Shown: positions 1-6,283 of the stretch, piece by piece
How positions within the stretch are numbered: position 1 is the first letter of the stretch
Layout of the letters: every line of letters begins with the position of its first letter
From: JAADHY01 sp964428935
GTDB taxonomy: Bacteria; Planctomycetota; Planctomycetia; Planctomycetales; Planctomycetaceae
NCBI GenBank assembly: GCA_964428935.1
Contig: CAYSAG010000236.1
Coordinates: 1 to 8,203 of the forward strand
DNA: 8,203 nt
Direction of reading: 5' to 3'
Made by a program: the position numbers and the translations under genes
The notes under the pieces: generated by a model
What the model was told of the DNA's origin: nothing
The model's input: only the letters and a program-made list of their open reading frames with translations
The model's database searches: none

Positions 1-575
1 TGGACGGTCGGCTGCGAATCATTGAGTACATTGACCTGCCGGACGAATTGGCCACACGAACCGACTCCAGTGGCAATTTGATTTTCTGGGCCGGCAGCCC
101 CGGCATTCACGTTTTCAGTCGGTCCTTCTTCGAGCGGTTGGGGAGGGAAGGTGTGGAGCTGCCGTGGCACGTGGCGCGGAAGAAGGTGCCGTTCCTGGAC
201 GAGCAGGGGCGGCTGGTCAGTCCGCAGGAGCCGAATGGGTTGAAGTTCGAGCGGTTCGTGTTCGACTCGTTGTTGTTCGCGCGGCGGGTGGTGGCGGTGG
301 AAGCCGACCGGGACGACGAGTTCCACCCAATCAAGAACGCTCGCGTCGACGACTCGACCCCCGACACGCCCGAACTGGCGCAGGCCGCTCTGGTGGCTCG
401 CTGGCGTCGGTGGCTGGAGGCAGCGGGAGCACAGTGCGAGCCGGACGCGGTCGTGGAAGTCAGTCCGCTGGTGGCACTGGGTCCGGACGACTTGAAGACG
501 GCCGTCCGTCCCGGGCAGCGGTTCGTTGGGCGGGTCTGTTTGCGTCCGGAGGCTGGAGAGGCGGGGCGCGGCTGA
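1..575 (+). CDS. UDP-N-acetylglucosamine pyrophosphorylase (UAP/UDPGP family), C-terminal part; 5' end outside window
   Basis: The reading frame is open from base 3 and ends at TGA 573-575, giving the last 190 residues; the true start lies upstream of the window. The UTG-like leucine codon at 48 is internal, because conserved sequence (GRLRIIEY) precedes it. The fragment follows the C-terminal half of eukaryotic UAP1/AGX1 block by block: a VEY-type segment, an AG...H.F segment near residues 30-38, H.A.KK.P..D..G.L..P, NGLKFERFVFD at 78-88, EFHPIKNA around 106-113, a D.P..A..AL...W...AG helix, and a final EVSPL block. In this family the enzyme condenses UTP with N-acetylglucosamine-1-phosphate to make UDP-GlcNAc in the cytoplasm, the precursor for cell-envelope polysaccharides. 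The lysine of PIKN (about residue 111) matches the conserved phosphate-contacting lysine. Some UDPGP-family members use other hexose phosphates, so the exact sugar is less certain than the family. Nothing follows it closely on the same strand. Confidence 0.9.
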   Translation, partial: DGRLRIIEYIDLPDELATRTDSSGNLIFWAGSPGIHVFSRSFFERLGREGVELPWHVARKKVPFLDEQGRLVSPQEPNGLKFERFVFDSLLFARRVVAVEADRDDEFHPIKNARVDDSTPDTPELAQAALVARWRRWLEAAGAQCEPDAVVEVSPLVALGPDDLKTAVRPGQRFVGRVCLRPEAGEAGRG

Positions 576-1072
576 GCGGGTCCTTGGTTCCTTCGCACAC
601 CGGTCCCTGTCCGGTTCGTCGCCGGTGCTCTTCGGCCGGCACGGGCGTCGTCGCTGTTTTTCACTCTCCCTGTGGCGGGTGGCCCGAGCTTCGCTTTGCG
701 CGCGGGGCCGTTCGGCCTCGGGGCGGGCTTGGCTGCAAGCAACAGGTCAGCTTGGCCGGGGTCGGTGCGGCCCGTGTGGTTGGCAGGGCGGGCGCAGCCG
801 GCACGGCCAGCGCAGTCGGCGCGTCAGTCACGTTCGGGCAGCTCGCCACAGTCGGGCGCACCGGCGGACCGCTTCGTCGTGTTTGTCGGCGTCGGGACCG
901 CCGGTTGGGAGGCGCGAGCTAGGTTTGCCAGGGGTGAACACGCTGCTCCGTCCCCGCGGGTTGTCTTCGCAGAAGCCGCGCGCCGGTTGCCCGGTCGAAG
1001 GCGGACGGCGGTGGCGTTTGCGACGAGTACCGTTGACCGGACAGGACTGGGGTTGTTTGGAGGAACACGGCG
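576..1072. other. Intergenic stretch without a supported gene
   Basis: About 500 bp separates the pyrophosphorylase stop from the PilZ start. Open frames run across it but translate to Arg/Gly/Ala/Ser-rich sequence with no recognisable domain, as expected from GC-rich noncoding DNA. Visible structure is limited. ACCGG/CCGGT arms sit at 599-603 and 611-615 with a 7-nt loop, shortly after the stop. A wider CACCGG/CCGGTG pair lies at 598-603 and 622-627. A short hairpin GCTTG-GCTG-CAAGC lies at 727-740. A T5 run at 657-661 is too far from the first hairpins to make a classic intrinsic terminator. A TTGACC hexamer at 1033-1038 could be a -35 element, but no good -10 follows it. The stretch probably holds the end of one transcript and the promoter and leader of the PilZ gene. 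Confidence 0.6.
1059..1065 (+). promoter_or_regulatory. Shine-Dalgarno that fixes the TTG start of the PilZ gene
   Basis: GGAGGAA lies 7 nt upstream of the TTG at 1073-1075, an ideal match and spacing. An in-frame TGA at 1034-1036 excludes any earlier start, so the unusual TTG initiation codon is well supported. Confidence 0.8.
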
Positions 1073-1861
1073 TTGAGCAACGGGTTTCGAGCGTTGAAAG
1101 TCGACCGGCTTGAGCTGAACGCTCGCCGGCTGCTGGACCGTCTGGAGCAGTGGGAGAACCGGCTGGAGGGCCACTTCACCCAGAAGCGAACCCACGAGCG
1201 GCTGAAGGCGCGAGGGCGAATTGCCGTCGTGGTGCCCCCTCCCGGTTCCTCGCCCGCAAACCTGGCTCGAGGACGACGTGTCGAGGTCTGGACGCGCAAC
1301 GTTTCTCAAGGCGGAATTTGTTTCATTGCCAACGAGCCCATTCCGGTGGACCAGTTGGTCTTGCAATTGCGGTTTGCCGACGGAACCGAGCACCTGTTTC
1401 TGGGCCAAATTGTGCGACGCCGTCAGGTGGACGAGCATTTCTGGGAGTACGGGGTCTCGTTCGTCAAACGGCTGGACTCGGCCGCGCCGCCGGCCCGTTC
1501 CGCCGCTTCGGGTTCCGAGCAGGAAGGCGAAGAGTCGGCGGCGGCACGCGGCTCGGAGCAAACCGAGCGAGCCGACGCAGTCGGCGCACCGGGAGACGGA
1601 AAAACGGACCGCTCCGAGCGCGAGTCCGGCGGGCAAGCGTCGGAAGGCTCAGACGTCGCTTCCGCCCGGCCCGCGCCGCAGCCGTCCGGCGGCACGTCCG
1701 GGACCACCGGAACGACGTCCTCCGACCAGGAGCCGGTTTCGTCGGCGACGGCGTCGGACGAGGAAGGCGGGTCCGACGGGCCGCGTGCCGCGGGCGAGCA
1801 ACGGAAGTCGTCGGCCGACGAAGGTCAGTGCGGGCCGGTGTCGGCGGAGGCCGGCAGTTGA
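1073..1861 (+). CDS. PilZ-domain protein (putative c-di-GMP effector) with disordered C-terminal tail
   Basis: This gene encodes 262 residues from a TTG start behind GGAGGAA. Residues 6-35 look like an amphipathic, charged helix (RLLDRLEQWENRL) that could pair or dock. A PilZ domain follows at about 38-135. It has RxxxR as R39-T-H-E-R43 and NxSxxG as N76-V-S-Q-G-G81, then the beta-strand pattern QLRFADG...GQIVRR and WEYGVSFV typical of the fold. These two motifs are the c-di-GMP contacts in known PilZ proteins, so binding is plausible. Residues about 136-262 are low-complexity Ser/Glu/Gly/Ala/Pro and appear disordered, with no second effector domain. PilZ proteins usually pass the c-di-GMP signal to motility, polysaccharide synthesis or transcription; no partner is evident here. 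The last 37 bp overlap the 3' end of the opposing lipoprotein gene. The output function is unknown. Confidence 0.85.
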   Translation: MSNGFRALKVDRLELNARRLLDRLEQWENRLEGHFTQKRTHERLKARGRIAVVVPPPGSSPANLARGRRVEVWTRNVSQGGICFIANEPIPVDQLVLQLRFADGTEHLFLGQIVRRRQVDEHFWEYGVSFVKRLDSAAPPARSAASGSEQEGEESAAARGSEQTERADAVGAPGDGKTDRSERESGGQASEGSDVASARPAPQPSGGTSGTTGTTSSDQEPVSSATASDEEGGSDGPRAAGEQRKSSADEGQCGPVSAEAGS

Positions 1862-3198
1862 ACCTCGACGGTCCGCTTTTGCTCGTCCACGCGCGTCACG
1901 CGGCCGAAGTCGACTCTCTTCGCCAGCTCGGCCGGCTCGGGGCCGCCTTCAATGACGAACGTGGTCACTGACGCTCCGAAGTCGGTCAGCACCTCGCTGT
2001 CCGGCACAACTCGCTCCAGCCACGCGTCGACGCGTCGGAGCTGAGCGTTGGTCAGACGAGCTCGAACAACCAACCGCACGGGCGGGCGGGGCGTTCGTCG
2101 CGCTTGGGCCGGTGCTCCGGACGACGGTTTGGCCTCGGCCAGGCGGCGGAGCTGGTCGGCCAGTTCGCGCCACGCCGCGGCAAACTCGGCCGGTGACTGC
2201 GCGGCGGCCAGCCGAGCGACCGTCGGCCGCAGCTCTTCGACGGCGTCGAGCACCGCCGGCCGGTTGGCCTGGGAAAGCGTTTGAGCAAGCCGGTTCAAGC
2301 GGCTTTGAAAGGCGGCGAGCCACTGAGGCCATTGGTTTGTCAGGCTGGCGGGGACCCACCGGCCGTCGACTTGCACGAACTGGTGCGTGGCCGGCTGCTG
2401 GTTCGGAGCAGTCAGTTGGAGAACGGCCGTCTGGCCGGTGCGGCGGAGTAGTTCGACGCGCGTCTGGGCCAGCCGGGCCAGCGGGTTGTCGTCGGGAGCG
2501 GCGCGCAGCAATTGTTGCAGGAGCGGGGTGACCTGCTCTTGCAAGAACGCACGGCCGTCGAACCGTTGCAGCCGCTCCGGCTCGCACCACCGGCTGGCGA
2601 GCGCCTGCTCGACCAGCGCCGTCAGAACCTGCCACGTGGCGGCGAATTGCTCGGGAGGAACCTTCGACCGCTCCAACGCGCGACGCACCTCGGGCAAGTC
2701 GGTCACCCAGTCGGCGTGGCGGTTGAGGGCGGCAGCCACGGCACGAGCCAGCTCCACACACGCACGCCACGACTGCGGGTCGACACGGTTGCCGAACTGG
2801 CGGACGGCCGCGTTGAGCTGCTGCTGGTGGGACGGGGGAAGGAAGTCCCACAGCGCAGCGGCGTCGCCGGCGGACAACCGCTGCAACGTTTGCTGCACGG
2901 CGCGAGTAGGGTCGGAGCTTGCAAGGCCTTCGGCGGACGAGGCGGCCGGGGCTGAAATGGCTTCGGACTGGGTGCGAGTGGAGTGGTCGGAGCCGGACGG
3001 GACGTTCGGCGACTCGTCCGCCGAAGGGGCCGACTCCCGCCGAGTGGTTGGCGTCGCCGGCGAGGTTTGCGACGTGGGGCTGGGCTCGGTCGACGGAGCC
3101 GGCTCCCGGGGCCGCTCGGTCCGACTCGACCGCGAGCAGCCGACGGCAAGCAGGGCCGCAGTCAACGCAGCCACCCCGAGCAAGCGGACGGGGTTCAT
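1825..3198 (-). CDS. Predicted lipoprotein, uncharacterised
   Basis: This gene encodes 457 residues. The ATG at 3198 is chosen over earlier in-frame starts because AAAGGAG lies 7 nt upstream and the protein then begins with a classic lipoprotein signal: MNPVR, a hydrophobic core, and LLAVGC with the acylated cysteine at residue 21. The -3 lipobox residue is Ala rather than the usual Leu. Residues about 22-98 are a Ser/Thr/Pro/Glu-rich linker. Residues about 99-235 are helical (QQTLQRLSAGDAAALWDFLPPSHQQQLN and on), followed by a short beta-rich piece near 256-284 (AVLQLTAP, FVQVDGRWVP). More helix runs from about 290 to 356, and a distinct C-terminal domain from about 372 to 448 starts VRLVVRARLTNAQLRRV. 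The pattern of a lipid anchor, flexible linker and helical body suggests an extracytoplasmic protein on a membrane. I associate the 'ALWDFLPPSHQ...W' segment with uncharacterised planctomycete proteins, from memory only. No catalytic motif is seen. It is divergent from the glycosyltransferase and convergent with the PilZ gene. Confidence 0.82.
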   Translation of the reverse strand: MNPVRLLGVAALTAALLAVGCSRSSRTERPREPAPSTEPSPTSQTSPATPTTRRESAPSADESPNVPSGSDHSTRTQSEAISAPAASSAEGLASSDPTRAVQQTLQRLSAGDAAALWDFLPPSHQQQLNAAVRQFGNRVDPQSWRACVELARAVAAALNRHADWVTDLPEVRRALERSKVPPEQFAATWQVLTALVEQALASRWCEPERLQRFDGRAFLQEQVTPLLQQLLRAAPDDNPLARLAQTRVELLRRTGQTAVLQLTAPNQQPATHQFVQVDGRWVPASLTNQWPQWLAAFQSRLNRLAQTLSQANRPAVLDAVEELRPTVARLAAAQSPAEFAAAWRELADQLRRLAEAKPSSGAPAQARRTPRPPVRLVVRARLTNAQLRRVDAWLERVVPDSEVLTDFGASVTTFVIEGGPEPAELAKRVDFGRVTRVDEQKRTVEVQLPASADTGPH

Positions 3199-3205
3199 GA
3201 GACCG

Positions 3206-3212
3206 CTCCTTT
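3206..3212 (-). promoter_or_regulatory. Shine-Dalgarno of the lipoprotein gene
   Basis: On the minus strand AAAGGAG is followed by 7 nt and then ATG (3198-3196). It decides the start codon in favour of the signal-peptide-bearing form over longer in-frame extensions reaching 3339. Confidence 0.8.
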
Positions 3213-3384
3213 GTTCCGACCGTTGGTCCTTCCGGTTGTTTGTGCTCTGGTCGTGCTGCCGAAGTCTTTTGGCGTCTGGAGCCGCGCAGCCCACGACACG
3301 TCGCCGCGGCGGACGACTGGCTGGGTGCAGCACGAGCACAGCGGCCGTCGCCCAGTGGACGCAGGGCTGGTGCCGGCACCGCCT

Positions 3385-3398
3385 TTGACGGCTACAAT
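3385..3398 (+). promoter_or_regulatory. Candidate promoter -10 element for the glycosyltransferase gene
   Basis: TACAAT at 3393-3398 matches the sigma-70 -10 consensus at five of six positions. A TTGACG at 3385-3390 looks like a -35 hexamer but is only 2 bp away, so it cannot be the partner. The DNA about 17 bp upstream of TACAAT has no good -35. Transcription would begin near 3405, leaving a leader of roughly 200 nt to the TTG at 3609. This is a single-hexamer call. Confidence 0.35.
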
Positions 3399-3433
3399 GT
3401 CTGACTCGGGCTCAATGTAGCGACCCATTGGCG

Positions 3434-3448
3434 GCTTGCCAGGCAAGC
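3434..3448. repeat. Perfect 15-bp inverted repeat, candidate operator
   Basis: GCTTGCC-A-GGCAAGC is a 7+1+7 perfect dyad. The single central base makes an RNA hairpin unfavourable, so it looks more like a site for a dimeric DNA-binding protein than a terminator. It lies about 35 bp downstream of the candidate -10 at 3393-3398, where a bound repressor could block transcription of the glycosyltransferase gene. No regulator gene is adjacent. A chance palindrome cannot be ruled out. Confidence 0.35.
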
Positions 3449-3608
3449 GACCAAAACGGCGTGTCTCGACGGGCGCCGGCACGTGGGGCGCGCGGCGAGC
3501 CCCCGGCTGGACAGTCGGCTTTTGTTTGGAGCACGGACCGGGCGAGCCCGGCAGCGGGTGGCTCGAGGCCGGTCCGTCGAAAAAAGGTTTGTTCGAGGGC
3601 ACAGGTCG

Positions 3609-6026
3609 TTGAAGAAGCGGACAGCGAAACAGAAGTCGAAAGGCTCCGGGCCGGAACGGGGACGCGAGCCGGCGCGTCCGAGGGAGACGTCGCAACGGCG
3701 GGTCGAGCCCGACGCGTCGAACGCCGAGGCGAAGCAGCGTCTGTGGGCGGTGCTGGCCGTCGCGTGGTTGTTCAGCTACGGGTTCTACTTCTACAGCCTG
3801 ACCCTGCCGAACAGCCACCCGTCGGTCAGCCGACTGGCCGTGTGGCTGGAGCTGCCAGACATTCTGTTGGCCAACCTGTCGTCTTCTTCCAGTGGCGTGC
3901 CTTCCGGTTGGTCCTTCTTTCCGCAGAGGCTCGACTTGCTGCTGGTGGCCGGGTTCATTCTGGTGTCGGCCTGGGCTTGGGGCCAGGTGGCGCTGCGGAC
4001 TCTGCGGCCAGCGGGCTTGACCAGGCTGGAACGAACCGTTTTCGCTTTCGGGCTGGGGCTGTCCAGCCTGTCGCTGGTGACGTTGGGACTGGGACTGTCC
4101 GGCTGGCTGCACCGCTGGCTGTTCCTGCTGGTCCTTTCGAGCGGTGTGGCTGCGGAGCTGGGTTGTCGGCTGAGGGAACGGGCGGACGAAGGGTCGGACG
4201 GCACGAAGCGGGCCAGGGTGCGCGGCGGACCGAGTGAGGAAAGCTCCAGCCCTGACGGCTCGGACCAGGAGTCGCCTTCGCGGGCGGTCCGAGCGGCTCT
4301 GGTGGGAACGGCCGCTCTGTTCCTGCTGGCCATGCTTCTGGGGGCCATGCTGCCGCCGACGGATTTCGACGTCAAGGAGTACCACCTGCAAGGGCCCAAG
4401 GAGTTCTTCCTGCTGGGCCGCGTGACGTTCTTGCCCCACAACGTCTACACCAGCTTCCCGTTTCTGACGGAAATGTTGAGTCTGCTGGCCATGGTTTTGC
4501 GGAACGACTGGTTCCGGGGCGCCCTGGCCGGCAAGGTCGTCCTCATGAGTTTCGCTCCGCTGACCGCGCTGGCCGTTCTGGCCGCCGGCCGTCGGTGGTT
4601 CGAACCGTGGGTGGGCTGGCTGGGAGCCTTCGTGTACCTGACCACGCCGTGGACGTACCGACTGTCAATCATTGCCTACGTCGAGGGCGGGTTGACGTTT
4701 TTCCTGTTCGCTTCGGTGTTGGCGGCCGGGTTGGCCCTGGAGCAGCAGCGACGGGGAAGAGTGTGGACTCGCACGGCGGTTTTGTGCGGGCTGCTGGCCG
4801 GCAGTGCAATGGCTTGCAAGTACACGGGAGCCGTGCAGGTGGTCGGGCCGCTGGGGGCGGCCGTGTGCGGGGCAGCCGGGTGGTGGTCGAAACCGACGGA
4901 ACGGTGGAAGTCGGTCGCGACGGCGGCCGGTTGCTTTGCACTGGGCGTTGCGGTCACCGTCGGGCCGTGGCTGGTGAAGAACTGGCTCGAGACGGGCAAC
5001 CCGGTCTACCCGTTGCTGTACACGGTCTTCGACGGCCGGGACTGGGACGCTGCGCTGAACGCTCGCTGGCGCCACGCTCACAGCCCCCACACGTTCGCTC
5101 TGAGCGACTTGGGTCGGAAGTTCGTCGACGTGACGGCTCGCAGCGACTGGCTCAGTCCCCTGTTGTTCTCGTTGGCTCCGCTGGCTCTGCTGGTTGACGG
5201 AGCGGACGGGCGACGGCGAGCGGCGTGGCTGTGGGCCTACGTGGCTTACCTGTTCGCCACCTGGTGGCTGCTGACACACCGCATTGACCGCTTCTGGGTC
5301 CCGCTGGTTCCCGTGGCGGCGTTGCTGGCCGGAGCGGGCTTGCGGTGGCGGAAGGTTCGTCCGTGGCAGGTCGGGGCGTCGGTTTTCGTGACCTCGGCGG
5401 TCTTGTTCAACCTGGCGTTCATTACGACTCCGCTGTGTGGCTTCAACTTGTACTTGGCCGACCTGCGAGCCGCTCGCGACATTGCCGAGACCACCGAAAT
5501 GGGCGTTCGCTTTCTCAACCGCTTGAACTTGCCGCCCAACGCTCGCGTGCTGTGCGTCGGAGCCGCTCAAGTGTTCGACGCGCGGTTCGACTTGGTCTAC
5601 AACACCGTGTTCGACTACTCCGTCTTCCAGCAGTGGTGCGCCGACCCGAACGCTCCAAAAGGAACGCCAGAAGCCGACTGGCCCATGCGACCGGCCGACG
5701 AAATTCGACAAATTTTTCGCGCAAACGGAATTACGCACCTTTACGTCAATTGGCGGGAAATTCTTCGCTACCGACCGACGTACGGGTACACGGACTTCGT
5801 CAAACCGGAGCGTTTTGACTGGCTGCGGCGGCACGGCGTGCTGGGGAGTCCCTTGTCAATGCCGGAAGGGTTCGGCGACCCGGAGTCGCTTTCGCGCGAC
5901 GAGCGGCACGAACTGGAAACTTGGGGCAAGAAATTGCTGACGACACTCAACGGCCGACAGGCCTTTGTTGCCGCTCAGGTCTTTCCAGTCGTCGACCGAC
6001 AGGCGGAACCCCTGGAGAACAACTAA
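3609..6026 (+). CDS. GT-C/ArnT-like membrane glycosyltransferase with soluble C-terminal domain
   Basis: This gene encodes 805 residues from TTG 3609. That start is preferred because GAGGG lies 10 nt upstream and the longer forms (GTG 3483 or 3558) only add an Arg-rich stretch. About a dozen membrane segments are visible. Four come first, at roughly 47-64, 109-129, 142-161 and 169-186, then a charged linker at 187-226. The next segment (227-248) leads into the loop PPTDFDVKEYH, with acidic residues D252, D254 and E257. Such an acidic motif after a membrane helix is the hallmark of GT-C enzymes (PMT/ArnT/RgtA type), which transfer sugars from polyprenyl-phosphate donors on the extracytoplasmic face. 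Further marks are CKYTG near 403-407 and GNPVYPLLY near 463-471. Residues about 618-805 form a soluble domain with FLNRL.LPP.ARVLCVG and NWREILRYR (from 714), a tail I associate with planctomycete members. The sugar, acceptor and pathway cannot be told. It stands alone on its strand apart from the small gene at 6284. Confidence 0.8.
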   Translation: MKKRTAKQKSKGSGPERGREPARPRETSQRRVEPDASNAEAKQRLWAVLAVAWLFSYGFYFYSLTLPNSHPSVSRLAVWLELPDILLANLSSSSSGVPSGWSFFPQRLDLLLVAGFILVSAWAWGQVALRTLRPAGLTRLERTVFAFGLGLSSLSLVTLGLGLSGWLHRWLFLLVLSSGVAAELGCRLRERADEGSDGTKRARVRGGPSEESSSPDGSDQESPSRAVRAALVGTAALFLLAMLLGAMLPPTDFDVKEYHLQGPKEFFLLGRVTFLPHNVYTSFPFLTEMLSLLAMVLRNDWFRGALAGKVVLMSFAPLTALAVLAAGRRWFEPWVGWLGAFVYLTTPWTYRLSIIAYVEGGLTFFLFASVLAAGLALEQQRRGRVWTRTAVLCGLLAGSAMACKYTGAVQVVGPLGAAVCGAAGWWSKPTERWKSVATAAGCFALGVAVTVGPWLVKNWLETGNPVYPLLYTVFDGRDWDAALNARWRHAHSPHTFALSDLGRKFVDVTARSDWLSPLLFSLAPLALLVDGADGRRRAAWLWAYVAYLFATWWLLTHRIDRFWVPLVPVAALLAGAGLRWRKVRPWQVGASVFVTSAVLFNLAFITTPLCGFNLYLADLRAARDIAETTEMGVRFLNRLNLPPNARVLCVGAAQVFDARFDLVYNTVFDYSVFQQWCADPNAPKGTPEADWPMRPADEIRQIFRANGITHLYVNWREILRYRPTYGYTDFVKPERFDWLRRHGVLGSPLSMPEGFGDPESLSRDERHELETWGKKLLTTLNGRQAFVAAQVFPVVDRQAEPLENN

Positions 6027-6283
6027 CGGTTTTGTGTTTGACGGTCGGCTCGAACCAAGGCGGCCGTTTGTCGCTTTGGGTCCAGAAGGGCTTCAGCGCG
6101 GTTTTGTCCAAAGCGGAGGAAAAATGGCGGTTGCCGGTTGACACCCAGACGGGTCGGCGGTTTGGTTGAGGGTGGCGGGTCGAGAGGTGTGTTTCGGGTA
6201 GAGTGGGACGAGCGGTTTTTCCGTGGCGTTCGACCAGCGTCCAAGGGTCCGGTCCGTCAGTTCTTTGTGGGGGAGAAAAATCA
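6027..6283. other. Intergenic region upstream of the small membrane protein gene
   Basis: These 257 bp follow the glycosyltransferase stop. An imperfect inverted repeat (ACGGTCGGC at 6041-6049 against GCGGCCGT at 6060-6067) lies just after the stop and could aid termination, but it has no T-run. A five-codon frame with its own Shine-Dalgarno lies at 6115-6141. TTGACA at 6138-6143 is a perfect -35 hexamer without a -10 at normal spacing. TAGAGT at 6199-6204, in the context GGGTAGAGT, is a -10-like hexamer without a good -35. One of these probably drives the small gene. Longer open frames here show no domain. Confidence 0.45.
6115..6141 (+). other. Possible five-residue leader ORF (MAVAG)
   Basis: GGAGGA at 6115-6120 is followed by ATG at 6124-6126, then four sense codons and TGA at 6139-6141. 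The Shine-Dalgarno to ATG spacing is short (about 4 nt). It lies about 140 bp ahead of the small membrane protein start and its stop overlaps the TTGACA hexamer. Translation is possible but it may be chance; the encoded peptide shows no attenuator-type codon run. Confidence 0.15.

Larger units (their letters stand above)
3199..3608. other. Divergent intergenic region between lipoprotein and glycosyltransferase genes
   Basis: About 410 bp separates two divergently transcribed genes, so promoters for both should lie here. It contains a -10-like TACAAT at 3393-3398 on the plus strand, a perfect dyad at 3434-3448, and a short direct repeat CAATGT at 3395-3400 and 3413-3418. On the minus strand a weak TACATT (3414-3419) could serve the lipoprotein gene, but it has no good -35. 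The part from 3483 onward is open in the glycosyltransferase frame (GTG at 3483, GTG at 3558), so an N-terminal extension of that protein into this region cannot be excluded. No independent gene is supported. Confidence 0.55.

Noticed and set aside
598..627. Inverted CCGG-rich arms after the pyrophosphorylase stop as an intrinsic terminator
   Set aside because: The stems are only 5-6 bp and the nearest T-run (657-661) is about 30 nt further on, so it does not meet the usual terminator pattern.
780..797. Sigma-54-like GG-N10-GC spacing (TTGGCAGGGCGGGCGCAG)
   Set aside because: Only the GG and GC dinucleotides fit. This is expected often by chance in GC-rich DNA and no enhancer-binding regulator is nearby.
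672..1076. 134-codon plus-strand frame whose stop overlaps the PilZ TTG start
   Set aside because: The TTGA overlap resembles translational coupling, but the protein is Arg/Ala/Gly-rich with no pattern of a folded domain and no Shine-Dalgarno at its start.
2387..3388. Long open frame (333 codons) on the plus strand opposite the lipoprotein gene
   Set aside because: It is Ser/Arg/Cys-rich without domain or ribosome-binding site, while the minus-strand frame has a Shine-Dalgarno, signal peptide and lipobox. It is a GC-rich antisense shadow.
3385..3398. TTGACG and TACAAT as a -35/-10 pair
   Set aside because: They are separated by only 2 bp, far from the 16-18 bp needed.
3195..4439. Long open frame (414 codons) on the minus strand opposite the start of the glycosyltransferase
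   Set aside because: The translation is Gln/Arg/Pro-rich with no domain, and the plus strand encodes coherent membrane helices.
4665..5834. Long open frame (389 codons) on the minus strand inside the glycosyltransferase gene
   Set aside because: Gln/Arg-rich low-complexity translation opposite the conserved GT-C coding sequence; a shadow frame.
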